The notes beneath the pieces were generated by a model that saw only the letters and a list, made by a program, of their open reading frames with translations, ran no database searches and was not told where the DNA came from. This document shows positions 12,874 to 41,819 of a stretch of 64,000 nucleotides of DNA, piece by piece. The DNA is from Hemibagrus wyckioides (lineage: Eukaryota; Chordata; Actinopteri; Siluriformes; Bagridae). Every line of letters starts with the position of its first letter. Within the stretch, counting starts at the first letter, position 1. The stretch lies in assembly GCF_019097595.1 (NCBI RefSeq), contig NC_080719.1:17827001-17891000 (forward strand), given 5' to 3'. Made by a program: the position numbers and the translations under genes.

Positions 12874-15535
12874 ATGGCACTATTTGGGAAAGTTCTGGAA
12901 CCTGTTGGGTTCATGCAGACCACACGTGTGCTCGTGGAGGGAATCTGCAATTATCTGAGCGGTAGCGCTACCTCTGATGATTTGGACCTGGTGAAGAAGA
13001 ATTTAGACCACATCGATCATGAACTTAGCTCCTTCAGTCCAGGTCTGCTAAGTGACGAAGAGGTTCACTGCCTTGAAAATGACTTGGCTGTAGTGTACAA
13101 TCAGCTAGGAGCATCAGTGAGAGCCCAGGCTGAGTTCCTGAAACGTGAAAAAGAAGTCTTTCTGCGCTTCGTTCAGGAGTACAGACTGGAGCGACAGCTG
13201 ATAGCACTCTACAGTCGTATGATGGGCATCTCTGTGCTGACCGATCAGCCCACCCTGTTGGAGAAGCTTGTACTTAACCGCAAGCCTAGACGCTGGGAGA
13301 TTAAAGAATTTTGTGTCAAGGTCAGTACATATGCAGTCTTTGGGTGAAGGTATGAAACATGAATTTAGTTAATTCATTCAGCTTTAGTAATCTCTTTACC
13401 CTGGTCAGTGTTGTGGTGGTGCTGGAGCCTCTCCCAGGAACACTGGGCAGTGGGCAATGGGAACACTGGGCAGAAATCAGTGGGAACAATGGGCAGGAGG
13501 AAATGGGCATAGGGAAAACTGGGCAGTGGGCAATGGGAACACTGGGCAGGAGGCAGTGGGCAATTGGAAAACTGGGCAGTGGGCAATGGGAACACTGGGC
13601 AGTAGGGTGTAGGCAATGGGACACTGGGCAGTGGGCAATGGGAACATTGAGTAGGAGTCAGTGGGCAATGGGAAACCTGGGCAGTGGGCAATAGGAACAC
13701 TGGGCAGGAGGGAGTAAGCAATGGAACACTGAGCAGGAGGCAGTGGGCAATTGGAAAACTGGGTAGTGGGCAATGGGAGCACTGGGTAGTAGGGAGTAGG
13801 CAAATGGACACTGGGCAGTGGGCAATGGGAACACTGGGCAGGAGGGAGTAGGCAATTGGAACACTGGACATCAGGCAATAGGAACACTGGGCAAGAGGGA
13901 GTAGGCAATGGGAACACTGGGCAGTGGGCAATGGAAACACTTGGCAGGAGTCAGTGGGCAATAGGAACACTGGGCTGGAGGCAAGAATACACCCAGGATG
14001 GGACATCAGCCTATCAAAGGTCACCTCACACACACTCATTCATAGACTCATTCACACCTGGGGCATTTTAACATGGCCAGTCTGACTACTGATGTTTTTT
14101 GGGAAATGGGAGGAAACTGGAGAATCTGGAGGAAAGATGTGAGGAGAACATAAACTTCACACAGATGAAAACCTGAGTTGTACAACTACACAACTGTAAC
14201 TGTACAACATCAGCAATGCAATTGTGGTAAAAAGGCAATGTGATTCACAAATTCAGCTAAATGACAAAATGTAATGGTTCTTTGACGTCAGTAAGAAAAA
14301 AAACATTACTGTACAGGTGATTACCTACATTTTATGGGCATTGCAAGCAAGATAACCTTGATAGTAATGCACATAGCGGTAAATAACAAAGTAAATGGCA
14401 GTTATGAAAGACAAAGAACAAAGCAAAGACATCTGATAACAACAACTGTTAATTTACCCAGGAACCACATTGACCTTTCTAGACCGATCTTCATAAATTC
14501 CCACACAGAGATATAGTGAATGACCTGAAACACAAGGTTTTTGGTGCTTTGTCTCACTGCATGGTGAAATTTTACCTGTACACAGACCCCTGATTTAACT
14601 TAATTAAATTTTAAACCATCCTCTGTCATTTATTTTCTGACTTGCAGGTCAAGAACCATCTTTCCCTGTGGATTAGTTTGTAGTATTGTTTACTATAAAT
14701 ATGTTTTATAGTTATAGATGTTAATAGCTAGTTGTCTGTAAATTCCTGTAATATGTACAGCATTGTTTTTTTTTTTGTCTAAACTTAGCTTTCTGCTTTG
14801 CAGGTGAATTTCGTGCTTGGGACAGGCCTGTTATGTCTTTTTGTAGAGGCATCTTTGACAGGAAGAGATCAGGCTCTTCTTATTAAGAGCTGGTCAGACA
14901 GGATGGCAGCATTGTATAGGAAAATGAAATCCACCGGCGGACTCTGCTCAGGATACTTCAGAGAGCAGGCTGAAGATGATGTAAAGAAGCAGATCCTGGA
15001 GGTTCGGTGGAGCTCTAACAGCCCGGAGCAGCAAGCAGCTGAAATTCTGAAAAGTTTAGAGCGAAATTATGACTGGCTGCACTGGGCTGTGATGGTACAC
15101 CCCCCTGTGGCATGCTGGAAAGAGGCCGCTGTTGCTGGTCAGGAGGAAAATGAAGAGCAAAGCATCTGTCCAAGCCTGGAGCACTTCATCTCTGTTTTTT
15201 CAGAGGCTTCCAATTCTAATGTAGTGGCCTGTCACAGGGACACCCCGTCCTCCCTGGATAAAGCTCGCATCCATCAGCTGATAGTGGACCTGGAATGGAA
15301 GATCCCAAACCCGCCACCTGAAATCTATGCAGCTATAGAAGAAGATCCGGGTAAAGCTAGACTATATCTAGCCAATCGGATGTTCAAAAAGCTGCAAGAA
15401 GGACTGGGGACAAGCGTTGCTATCTATGTGGTACCTGGCAAAATGGAGATGAAGTGCAACTTTCCTCAGGCTTCATATTACCAATATGAATATAAACACA
15501 GGCTGGCATCTGGAACAGTTTGTGTGTTTGGGTAG
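12874..15535 (+). CDS. Rapunzel-like protein (two coding exons)
   Basis: Coding exons are 12874-13320 and 14804-15535, joined in phase 0 (donor GTCAGT, acceptor TTTGCAG), giving 392 residues. I chose the ATG at 12874 because it has a strong context (GCCATGG) and lies just after an acceptor. The longer frame from 12802 runs back through that acceptor. The architecture resembles fish rapunzel-family proteins: a helical amphipathic N-terminal half (residues about 25-125), a hydrophobic stretch near 150-165 (VNFVLGTGLLCLFV), a central block ending YDWLHWAV, and an aromatic C-terminus ending CVFG. There is no signal peptide and no enzyme motif. A dominant zebrafish rapunzel mutation causes fin and bone overgrowth, but the biochemical role is unknown. 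The family assignment comes from recalled similarity; the gene structure is well supported. Confidence 0.65.
13432..13985. repeat. Intronic minisatellite, units of about 25-35 bp
   Basis: Tandem variants of GGGCAGTGGGCAATGGGAA and AACACTGGGCAGGAGG fill most of the first half of the intron of the rapunzel-like gene. Long frames on both strands (13359-13694, 13374-14039) are pure repeat products. The array appears to have grown inside a dispersed repeat, because the sequence on each side belongs to that repeat. Confidence 0.95.
13986..14200. repeat. Dispersed fish repeat, right-hand part
   Basis: The stretch with wording such as ACACCCAGGATGGGACATCAG and later GGGAAATGGGAGGAAACTGG is a dispersed repeat type I recognise from fish genomes. 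A related copy lies at about 50280-50560. Its left part (13410-13445, GGAGCCTCTCCCAGGAACACT) lies on the other side of the minisatellite. Confidence 0.5.
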
Positions 15536-15764
15536 CACAGCACATTTGATTTACCTTAAATCCAAGTAAGCATTTATTAACACATTCAACAAATCAAACA
15601 ATCAGTTCTCTTAATCTGAGTATGATTAGTTGTTAGGCAGAATTAGCTATGCATCTAATGTTAGGCATCAAAGCATTGTATTAATTATTATATGTTGGTA
15701 TCATTTATCCACATGCTATATATATACTTATATGCATGTATATGCATTTTACACTTGTCAAATC

Positions 15765-15770
15765 AATAAA
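15765..15770 (+). terminator. Polyadenylation signal of the rapunzel-like gene
   Basis: AATAAA lies 230 bp after the stop codon and is followed by a GT-containing stretch. It is the first canonical signal downstream. Confidence 0.6.
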
Positions 15771-16039
15771 AGTGAACTGTGCTAAGCACACTTAAAAGTG
15801 TTCATTATCATAAAGCATGAACCTTTCTTTCCTACAGACAAAAATGAGAGTATTTTTTGCAGGCACTATCCAGTGTTCTAAACATAATTTTCTATCTAGA
15901 TCCCAATCAAATAATCTTCACTGTAAAGGACCTAGTTTAGAATCTATATGACATTAGGAAATCTCAGCTCTTCTACACTCAGACTCATCAGTCCATGATG
16001 TGATGTTGGGAATATCTAGTCTAAACATCTCTGAGGGCA

Positions 16040-19000
16040 TCAAATAATACTTATGACCTCCTTAGTTGTTCTGTTCATGTCCTTCAAAACCTCTGGGTAG
16101 TCTTCAAGCACTGTGTAAAAATTCTGCACAGACAGAGAAAAGACCTGGCATATAGTCTGGGCTCGAACTGTAGCCAGATGTTTTCCTCTGGTCAAGAGAC
16201 ATGTTTCTAGAAAAGGCAAAAATGTAACATATTTTCAGTGTTAAGCAAATTAACCACAAAGCCTTTTTTCCCCCATAGCCTATTTAAACAGTCATACCAA
16301 CAGAAGGATGGCAATAATTGTGCATAATAATGTACATAACAATTATAATATACACCATACAATAGATTAAACAGTCATACTGACCTCCAAAGTAGCCTCC
16401 ATCACATAACTCTGTCTCAGAAGTCTCTGTCTCCACGATGACCTGTCCCCGCTCAATGAAGAACATGCGATCGCCAGGGGTGTTCTGATCCATAATGACG
16501 TCACCCTCTTGAAAAACCTCATACTGCAGATGGAAAAGGATGGCATTGATGAAGCTGGGGTCACAGTTGCGAAAGATAGGGACTCTTCTCACAAGGCCCG
16601 AGCACATGATCATCAAAATCTCCTGAAAACAAATTGGGACATGGTTAAATATGGGCTTAATGCCAATTACAATCTTCAAAATGTCCTAATAGGATAATTA
16701 GTAATTAAATGTCTCATTTCTACCTCCTTAATGGATGAAGACACCCAGTTTAGTACATCCTTTTCATCATACCACTTTCCCCCATAGCGAGCCTGGAAGT
16801 AATTGCTGATGCGGATACGCAGCTCTTTGGGAAGCTTAATGGAGGTCATATACTCTTCCAGATGATTCAACTATAAGAGGAAATGTCATTTCTAAATAGC
16901 ATGTTTATATGAATTCGTCTAATTGAAATCGATTGCTGTTTGTTTCACCTTGTTCTTGTATGCTTTTGCTGTGAGGTCTGCGTCAGTCATCAGCGCAACC
17001 GTGTTGGCCACCAGCACCGTGTACATCAGAGCTCCTGACATGATGCTGGTCATGACAATCCACAGCTCCACCTCATCTCAAGTCACAAATAAAAAACAAA
17101 CAAACAAAAAGAAAATAAATAAAAAAACAACAATAAAAGCGGTGGTACAATGAGACGTAAATGATGTATAAGTAAGCATTTTACTTGTCGGTGCGTCAGA
17201 GGAACCGTACGATATTGCCGTCATATGCGAGAGAGCACGAAAGACACCAAAGGAGTATTTCTCCCCCACTGTGGCATTCTGAAAAAGATCAGATTCGCTA
17301 GTAAAAATGTAACAGATTTTATTATTCTTTATGCTGAAATATTGAACAGTCATGAAACAAGTAACAAAATCATATATCCTTCCAAAACCTACTCTTATCA
17401 CATTTCTCTAAACATGGATAAAACTCTTTGCTGTTCTAAAGTTTTCTTAACTGTTAACGGTCACTGCACTGCAGTTTTTATAACTTTGAACATCTACAGA
17501 AGGTCAAATGCAGTGAAGTCTGGTGAATAAATGGCAACTCATTAATTTAACACCGATCATGTGGCAGCAGCACAATGCAGATACAGGTCAAGAGCTTCAG
17601 TTCCTGGTCACATCAAACATCAGAATGAAGAAAAAATTCTGATTATAATATAGTCAATAGCTTTTAATAGCTCAATAGCTTTTATAAAATAAAAAAAAAC
17701 ACTGATATCCTGGATTTTTATACTTAACAGCCAACAAACAAACAAAAAAAGGCTACTGTAAGTCATAAAATCACTCTTTACAACTGTGGTGAGCAGAAAA
17801 GCATCTCAGAATGAATTACATCACACAGTGAGGTGGATGAAACCCATCAGATTTCTCTCCTTTCAGCCAAGAACAGGAATGTGAGGCCACAGACTCCGAC
17901 AAACCGAGCAAATCTTTTTAATTCTGTTATTTTTATTGTGTTAATTCATTTTCCTTTTACTTGTGTTGCTTTACTTATATTGTTTTATTTGCTGCTGCAA
18001 CCCTTGTCTCACTGGGGATAAATAAATTCAGCACTTGTGAGTGTCGCTTTCTCTCTTATCTTGAGTGTCTCTTTAATCGCATATCAGATTACCATCAGAT
18101 TTTCTCGCCGGACCCAACAGTCTGACGGAAACTCTTCCAGCATCGGAACGAAATACTGCACACAGCCGTTCCAGTGGCACAGCAGAAAAATCATCATGAA
18201 CAGAGACAGGATTCTGAACAACACCTGAACCACCTCCAGGTTGGCATTCGACACCTAGAGAGCAAAGAATTCCCACATTATGTATACGGGTCACCATGAT
18301 GCTGGCATACTGTATGAATACGCAACTTTTCTAGCCTTTAGAGGAGAAATTAAAAGTGAAGTAGCTCACTTTCTCCACTTCATTAAAAAAGCGGACCAGA
18401 CGAGAAACCCGGAGCAGACGCACCAGACTGAGGATCCGCACAAACATAAGAATCCGCACCATTTTATTGGCTTTAGAGGATGGAGAATCCCCATGATACT
18501 GCAGATCCTGGGAAAGAGCAGTAGATTAATATCACAGACTCATAGTACAAATCACACATAACTGTGTAATTTATTTTCTTGCCATTTGCTTCAAAGATCT
18601 TACTGCAATTAGGAGGATGTAACCCACTGGAAATGCTGCGATCATATCCGGTATAAACCAACTCTTTAAATAATTTTGCCGAATGGATTTCAGATCCAGA
18701 ATGGCAGCCTGTAAGAGAGGAGGCAGGGTGAAGACATTCTATCTTGTCTAAGCTTTCCATTAGTCAAAGAACGGTGTTGACTATGTACATGTGAAGGAAA
18801 AAAATGACAGATTCTAAAGTGGTTCAACCTTTTGGCAAGACTGAATGAAAACGTTTAACTCAATTAGACCATTTGCATTTGGCAGACGCCCTTATTCTGA
18901 GCGACTTACAATTTATCTCATCTCATACAACTGAGGGTTATGGGCCTTGCTCCAGGGCCCAGCAGTGGCTGCTTGGTGGACCTAGGATTCAAGCTCACAA

Positions 19001-20716
19001 TCTTCTGGTCAGTAGTCTAACATCTTAACCACCAACCACTAAGCTACCACATTAGCTAACTGACAAGTTTGCAAATTTGGGATGAACATTTTTCAATGAT
19101 AACAGGTCTTTACTTTCATCTATTACATTCAATAACAGGACTCCAAATATATCTTTATCAGCATATTCATATATTGTACAAAGAAAGTAGAGTAAGTACA
19201 ACTACATAATATTAGCAATACAAAAAAAGCTACATTACTATTACTAGTTATATACATGCATTACTTTTATAAGTAATAAGACAAATAACAGGGTTTAGAA
19301 GGTTTCCAATTTTATAACCAGTCCTTCCTAAAATGCAGTATGAAGAGATTCAATCAACAGTTTAAAAAAATCAACATAATCATATGTAACATTTAACCTT
19401 CATACTATATACTTGCAGTAGAAACACAACACAGGGTTACAAAAAATTAAATCAACCTCTAAAATGATATGAACACAGTACTGATAGAAAAAAATACTAC
19501 ATACTAAATAAGATTAAGTTTATAAATAATGCTATACAGTATATTCCACAGCCTTCATTCAGCTGCTTTATAGCATTGTTTAGTGCATCTAAATCCATCA
19601 GTGCATCATTTACTTGAGCTTTGTGTTGTTTCATGCATCCATTATATGCCTTTTACTTTCCTCTCTCCACTTATTGTATTTTAAAACTGGCACAATAACC
19701 TGAACTATGTTGTATAACATGACCAAATATCTTTAAAATTATTATATTATAGTAAACATGGTTGAACTAGCTTTATTCTTTTTTTTTCTTTTTCTTTTTT
19801 ACAGTAGTCCAGCTTACAGCATCTTTAAAATTTGTTAAGCATGAAAGCTTATGCCATTTTTGCAAAGATTTTTGTGGACAACTTTCACTGCAAGGGCTTA
19901 GTAACATTTTACTTATCAGGCCAGAAAAGTCACAGTATATTTTTTGTCTGACTCTGCATATATCTGAGTGTACCTCGTTGTCCTCGGAAATGATCCCCAT
20001 GCGAAAGTTGAGTCCCACATCTACAAGGAACAGAGTATCTGAGAAGACATTAAATCCTTCCCAGCCCACGCCGCTTTGACCGTCTAAAAAAGCAATCTCT
20101 ATCGGGATCCCAATGAGGTTCAGAAACGTTATGGCCACCATGCACATTATATAGTAACTCCTGAACAAGAAAAAGAAACAAGTAGGTTTAAACCAGCACA
20201 AAAAAAGTGAGAATAAGACAGAGAGTTGTTTGCAGTATTGACCTTCTACATGTTGTATAACTGTAGAAACATGCTGTTATAAAATGTAAAATATGCATAA
20301 GAAGGGTCATTCAGGTCATTTAGGACTGTCTGGTTGCGTCATCTTGGATATTTGAAGACTTCTGAGCTGTATTTTAAACTGCTGAAGATCCTCAGATACA
20401 TTTCTTATCCTCATATAAATTCCATTTAAAAACAAAATTTAAAAGTGCTTGTCATTTGTTGAATCTAAGTATGTGGATTATATGAATGCAAAAAAAATAA
20501 TAAAAATAAAAATAAAAATGAAGCAGACGAGTACCTTAAAGGACTGAACGGATGAATGACAAAAACTCCTTTCTCTCTTTGTCTGATACACTCCTTCTCC
20601 ACGGCCACTTCGCTGCCGTACACGTACAGCGACTGCCTGTTTAACTGGGGCAGCAGCAGATTCCTCCATGCGTCCCAGCTAAAGCATCCACGGGTCCCAG
20701 GTGCTTGTTTTTCCAT
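16040..20716 (-). CDS. hcnl1: HCN-like channel of the HCNL1 (hyperpolarization-activated proton channel) type
   Basis: Ten coding exons on the minus strand: 20716-20535, 20160-19974, 18708-18604, 18507-18370, 18254-18093, 17278-17185, 17076-16949, 16870-16724, 16622-16385 and 16206-16040. All junctions are GT-AG, phases close, 515 residues. The order is N-terminal HCN domain, S1 (about 66-85), S2, S3, S4 (173-197), S5 with the HCN hallmark LCHWNGC, pore (about 270-289), S6, C-linker and a cyclic-nucleotide-binding fold. S4 reads R176-xx-M179-xx-R182-xx-S185-xx-R188-xx-R191-xx-R194-xx-R197, so a methionine replaces one gating arginine. The filter is ISYG, not IGYG. In the phosphate-binding turn the HCN Arg-Thr pair is His470-Leu471, and the protein stops soon after. 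In zebrafish HCNL1, the S4 methionine lets protons pass the voltage sensor, the pore is dead and cAMP has no effect. The start codon is the first in-frame ATG; an upstream coding exon is not excluded. Confidence 0.85.
17555..17900 (+). mobile_element. Tc1/mariner-like remnant (5' part) in the hcnl1 intron
   Basis: Two pieces (17555-17630 and 17774-17900) match the leader and helix-turn-helix part of a common fish Tc1-like element, for example GAGCAGAAAAGCATCTCAGA and TCAGCCAAGAACAGGAAT. The middle is lost and no transposase frame survives. Related fragments occur at 40.66-41.35 and 41.82-42.39 kb. The assignment rests on recalled wording of the family. Confidence 0.55.
18876..19050 (-). mobile_element. 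tRNA-derived SINE (minus orientation)
   Basis: Read on the minus strand, it starts with a tRNA-like head (GTGGTAGCTTAGTGG, an A-box pattern), has a B-box-like GCTTGAATCC, then GAGCAAGGCCC, and ends GTAAGTCGCTCAGAATAAGG...GCCAAATG. The same family occurs at 35.9 kb and 46.1 kb. It lies in the hcnl1 intron between coding exons 2 and 3. Confidence 0.8.
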
Positions 20717-20789
20717 CTCTGGTCCCTGACTAAGCACGCTGATCACGAAGCCACTTTTGACATCACTGCTCCCCTCTGGCAATTTTATT

Positions 20790-21714
20790 TCTGGACTTCT
20801 TTTATGCTGATCTTGCCTTTCTTCCCTATTACTTGCTCACACAAACAGTAATTCTTCCAGCATGTTCGCTTGTTTGTCCAAGTAGGGTAGTGAAGAGGAT
20901 CGTAAGCACAAGACGTCCCATTCTCTCTTTCCCTTCATCGCTGCCAGTCTCGACTCTCTCATCAACTATTCAGCATCTCCGCATCATGTGCACCTGAATA
21001 AGGCACACCTGAAAGGCAGTCTGGTTTGCCAACACAATGGGGGGTTTTAAATATCATGGCTATATGTCATCTGGACCAAACAGATGGTTGTGACAGAACT
21101 AAACACCTGGCTGGTCCTGAAGATTTTGCTACAGAAATATTGATTAAAATAAAATGACTAGGAGAAGAGTCTATAATGAGGGAATGCAAATATACATTAA
21201 CAAACAATACTTGTAAAGTATTATATTTTTCATTTTGTTATGCATTTTCCTTGTGTGATGCAGCTTTTCTTTCTTTAAGTACATTGTACAGTGTTAAATT
21301 ACAGACCTGACTACATGTTACCTCTCTGATTTCCTAGTAATTGGTGAGAGTGTCAAGACACAAGGTTACATTTCAGTGAGGCAATGTAACCTCACAGCTA
21401 AATGAACTTCTTAAAGGACCTAATTGAGTGATAGAATGAATTCACACAATCAGAGCCAATTAGATGAACTGAAAGGGAACATATGGCTGGCAAGATGTGA
21501 GCTTCAACTTCTCCTTCCTCGACTGCATCAGATGGCGTGCTAAATAGACAAAAATTGATGGGATTCATGGACCAGATTTCTTGGTAGTGGAGACATAGCT
21601 ATCCCACTGGACATCAGGGGTCAGGAGAAGGTCATTTAACTCGACTTTAAATATATGTACTTTATAGATGTTGAAAAAAGTACATTTCTTGAAATCAAGA
21701 CTCTTGAGAAACTG
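20790..21714. other. 5' flank of hcnl1; no other gene recognised
   Basis: Expected to contain the hcnl1 promoter (reading leftward). No TATA box stands out. A few in-frame traces of retroelement-like sequence may begin before 21715, but they are too degraded to call. Confidence 0.4.
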
Positions 21715-22065
21715 CAGTAAAATCCATCACGACTGAAGCTGCTGGCTCCCATGGGCTGAATACACACTTGAATACACACTCTTTCACTTTCCAGCGTGTC
21801 CTTGGCTATCAGCCACCACTTTTTCCATGATAAGGAGAAAAAGCGAACAAACAAGGGAGGCGGCACATGTCCGAGCTGTCCGATGACAGAAGCAACAAGC
21901 AGACTGACATCATCGCCCACAACAAATAATGTCCAGGACAGATGGTCTGGCTCTTCACACGAGACCTGAAACTCAAATCCTCTTCAAGCAAGTTAAGTCC
22001 TAGATATATTGATCACTTTTGACGAAGACAAATGAATCCTGCAGCATGCAATCTAGACAATGCTC
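21715..22065 (+). mobile_element. Decayed Ty3/gypsy retrotransposon fragment, integrase C-terminus
   Basis: Pieces of gypsy integrase can be read on the plus strand in shifting frames: LPWAEY (about 21748), QRVLGYQPPLFP (about 21795-21830), REAAHVRAV then QKQQAD (about 21855-21910), and [17 protein letters not shown] (about 21940-21990) followed by a Pro-Arg-Tyr-Ile segment. These correspond in order to the conserved tail of fish gypsy integrases. At least two stop codons and several frameshifts separate them, so the copy is dead. The flanking long terminal repeats were not identified. Confidence 0.7.
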
Positions 22066-23540
22066 CAGACTCAAAGGGAGGCCATGTTGCAGGGTGGCAT
22101 TGTAAACTGTCCATTTTGGGCTGGTCCTTTAATGTAAGCAGCCCAGGACATTTCAGCTCAATATCACTAGAGGGCGCCCTCTACTGAATATGTGGTCTCT
22201 CTTTTTGTGGTTACACTAATTTCACTTTCCAGTCTTTTTCTGGATCGTCCATTTAGTTAAGCAGAACCCGGAAGAGATGTTTCATATTATTTATTCCATA
22301 TATAATTCTTAATATCAACAGTTCCACATTCTCTCTGTGGAAAAAAAATATCACAAATACCACCTTTATATATAACACCTGAAGGTTTTAGGATTAAAAA
22401 AAATGATTTGTATCAGTCTTTCCTATTCCCTTTACACCTCCTCCAACTCCTGAGCTAATTATCCAGCTGTTATTTGGATCAGGATGATAAGGATGATAGA
22501 GAAGCAGTCTCCCACATCTGTGGTTGAGAAACCCTGTGTTACTGAGTACTGATATTATGTAACACAGCTCTACTGATATTTTTAAACACCTGTCATGAAC
22601 ATGTGTCACAGATGTCTCCTGTTATGGATCAAGTAGCTTAATTCTAGTCAGCATTTCCTAAACACTGAAAGCGCTTAAGGACCAATTAAACCACACAGCT
22701 TTTAAACAGCTTTTGCAGTTACTGCAGAGGAAGAGTAAATAGGTTAATTGGTCCGTTTAGGGTGATACTCTGAGATCTCTTTTTCCAAAAACATAGTTGC
22801 TGAGCATTTCTAAGTCTTTGGAAATGAACACACACACACTTTCCCTCTTTCTTTCTTTTCATCTTTGTTAATTCATTTGCTCCTTCCTTCCTTCCTTCCA
22901 AATATCTGCAGAACACACACACACACACATTTGAAATGCTTGCAACCTGAGCTCAGGACTGAATCCCGGATTCTGCAGCTGTGAAGTGATTATGCCTAAA
23001 AAGCAAAAACAGCAACTCTGTAAAAAAAAAAAAAAAACCCTCTTTAACAGAAGCTTTAGACCCGCTGGATGGATCGGTTTTTATGTACTAAATGTACATA
23101 AGGATTAAATCTGCATATTTCTGCATCTGCATCATGCCAGCCACAACCACATATATGATCACTAAAAATAGATCTTGCGTAATAAGTACAGTCAGGAAAA
23201 TAAATGGCACATACACCACCCTCTAAAAATATCCTGGGCATTATAGATGGTGAAAAGCACGAGAAAATAAATTACCTATACACAGGGAATTTTATAGAAA
23301 GAATAATGTCTTCAGTAGGCAGCAGTGTGTTATCTGTATCTCTTCGTCTCAACCAGATGTGTGAAAAATGCTGTTTAAGCAGCTTAAACAACTGGAAATG
23401 GACAAAATAAAATGTAATGTACTGAACACAGAGCCTGTTTCTCACTATTTGGCAATAATGCAGTGTCATGGTGCATCATCCGGGTACTTGAAGTGCTCTT
23501 CTTGTCAATTTTCATTGTGAGGACACACACAGCAGAACAT
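22066..23540. other. Intergenic, no recognised gene
   Basis: Contains short CA, TTCC and poly-A runs (for example 22873-22890, 22913-22929, 23021-23038). No exon is seen. The retrotransposon may extend into the first 150 bp. Confidence 0.4.
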
Positions 23541-23639
23541 GGCATAAATGCAGCGCTCGATTTGGGACACACTGATTCTGAGCTCGGAGACTATTTAGGA
23601 CGCCTAGGAAGTTGAATTGGGACGCATCGCAGGTGCTCG

Positions 23640-23883
23640 CGCTCAGGTGTGTACATCTCTCTGACCTGCAGGTGGCAGTCGATCATATCTGAACATATTT
23701 CCATCAAGACGTCAAAGAAGAAGACGAAGAAATATGGCGCGATGTGATCAGACTGACCGGTGATATGTTTATGTTTTAGATTGTGTAACGTTAAAAGATC
23801 GTCTTTAAATCGATATGAATCTTATCTAACCATGTTTTCTTAGGATTTGGTTGTGCGTGTAGTTTAGATCTGGGTCTAGCAGG
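23640..23883 (+). promoter_or_regulatory. rtel1 promoter region and 5' untranslated exons
   Basis: A locally CpG-containing stretch precedes the gene. A donor (GACCG|GTGATA) ends a likely untranslated exon at 23759, and an acceptor (TTTCTTAG) opens the exon carrying the ATG at 23844. The transcription start is not visible. Confidence 0.45.
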
Positions 23884-41496
<17,613 letters not shown>

Positions 41497-41692
41497 CATG
41501 GGAAACCTCACAAGCTGCTACTCCATTCATGTGGGTTTGTTTTCTTTGAAGCAGAGGAAGATGAAGCAGAGCAGTCTGACCTTCATATGGTCCATACTTG
41601 ATATCTGTCATAACTAAAACAGTAAAAAATGTATGATTGTGTTTTGACAACTGAGATTTAATACACACTTGTGTTTTGTTTTTCAATGATAA

Positions 41693-41698
41693 ATTAAA
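41693..41698 (+). terminator. Possible rtel1 polyadenylation signal (ATTAAA)
   Basis: The ATTAAA variant signal lies 200 bp after the candidate stop codon and is followed by a T-rich stretch. No AATAAA lies closer. Confidence 0.35.
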
Positions 41699-41819
41699 AT
41701 ATTTTCTTATTTCTGACTCTTTCATTATGTTGAGCTGTGTAAGGTCCTGTTCACATTCTGTTCAGAGGTGTGGTTGATTATAGATCAGTTAGAGAACACA
41801 CACACACGCGCATACATTC

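Noticed and set aside
13359..14039. Long frames of 111-221 codons on both strands
   Set aside because: They are open because the G-rich intronic minisatellite lacks stops in several frames. The region lies between two phase-0 exons of the rapunzel-like gene.
17078..17401. Minus-strand frame of 107 codons read as one exon
   Set aside because: It mixes 57 bp of intron with the pore exon in the correct frame only between 17278 and 17185. The ends are defined by splice sites.
20465..20782. Longer N-terminus for the HCN-like protein starting at 20782
   Set aside because: That position is TTG, not ATG. The first in-frame ATG is at 20716, and the frame past 20535 is intron after a GTAC donor.
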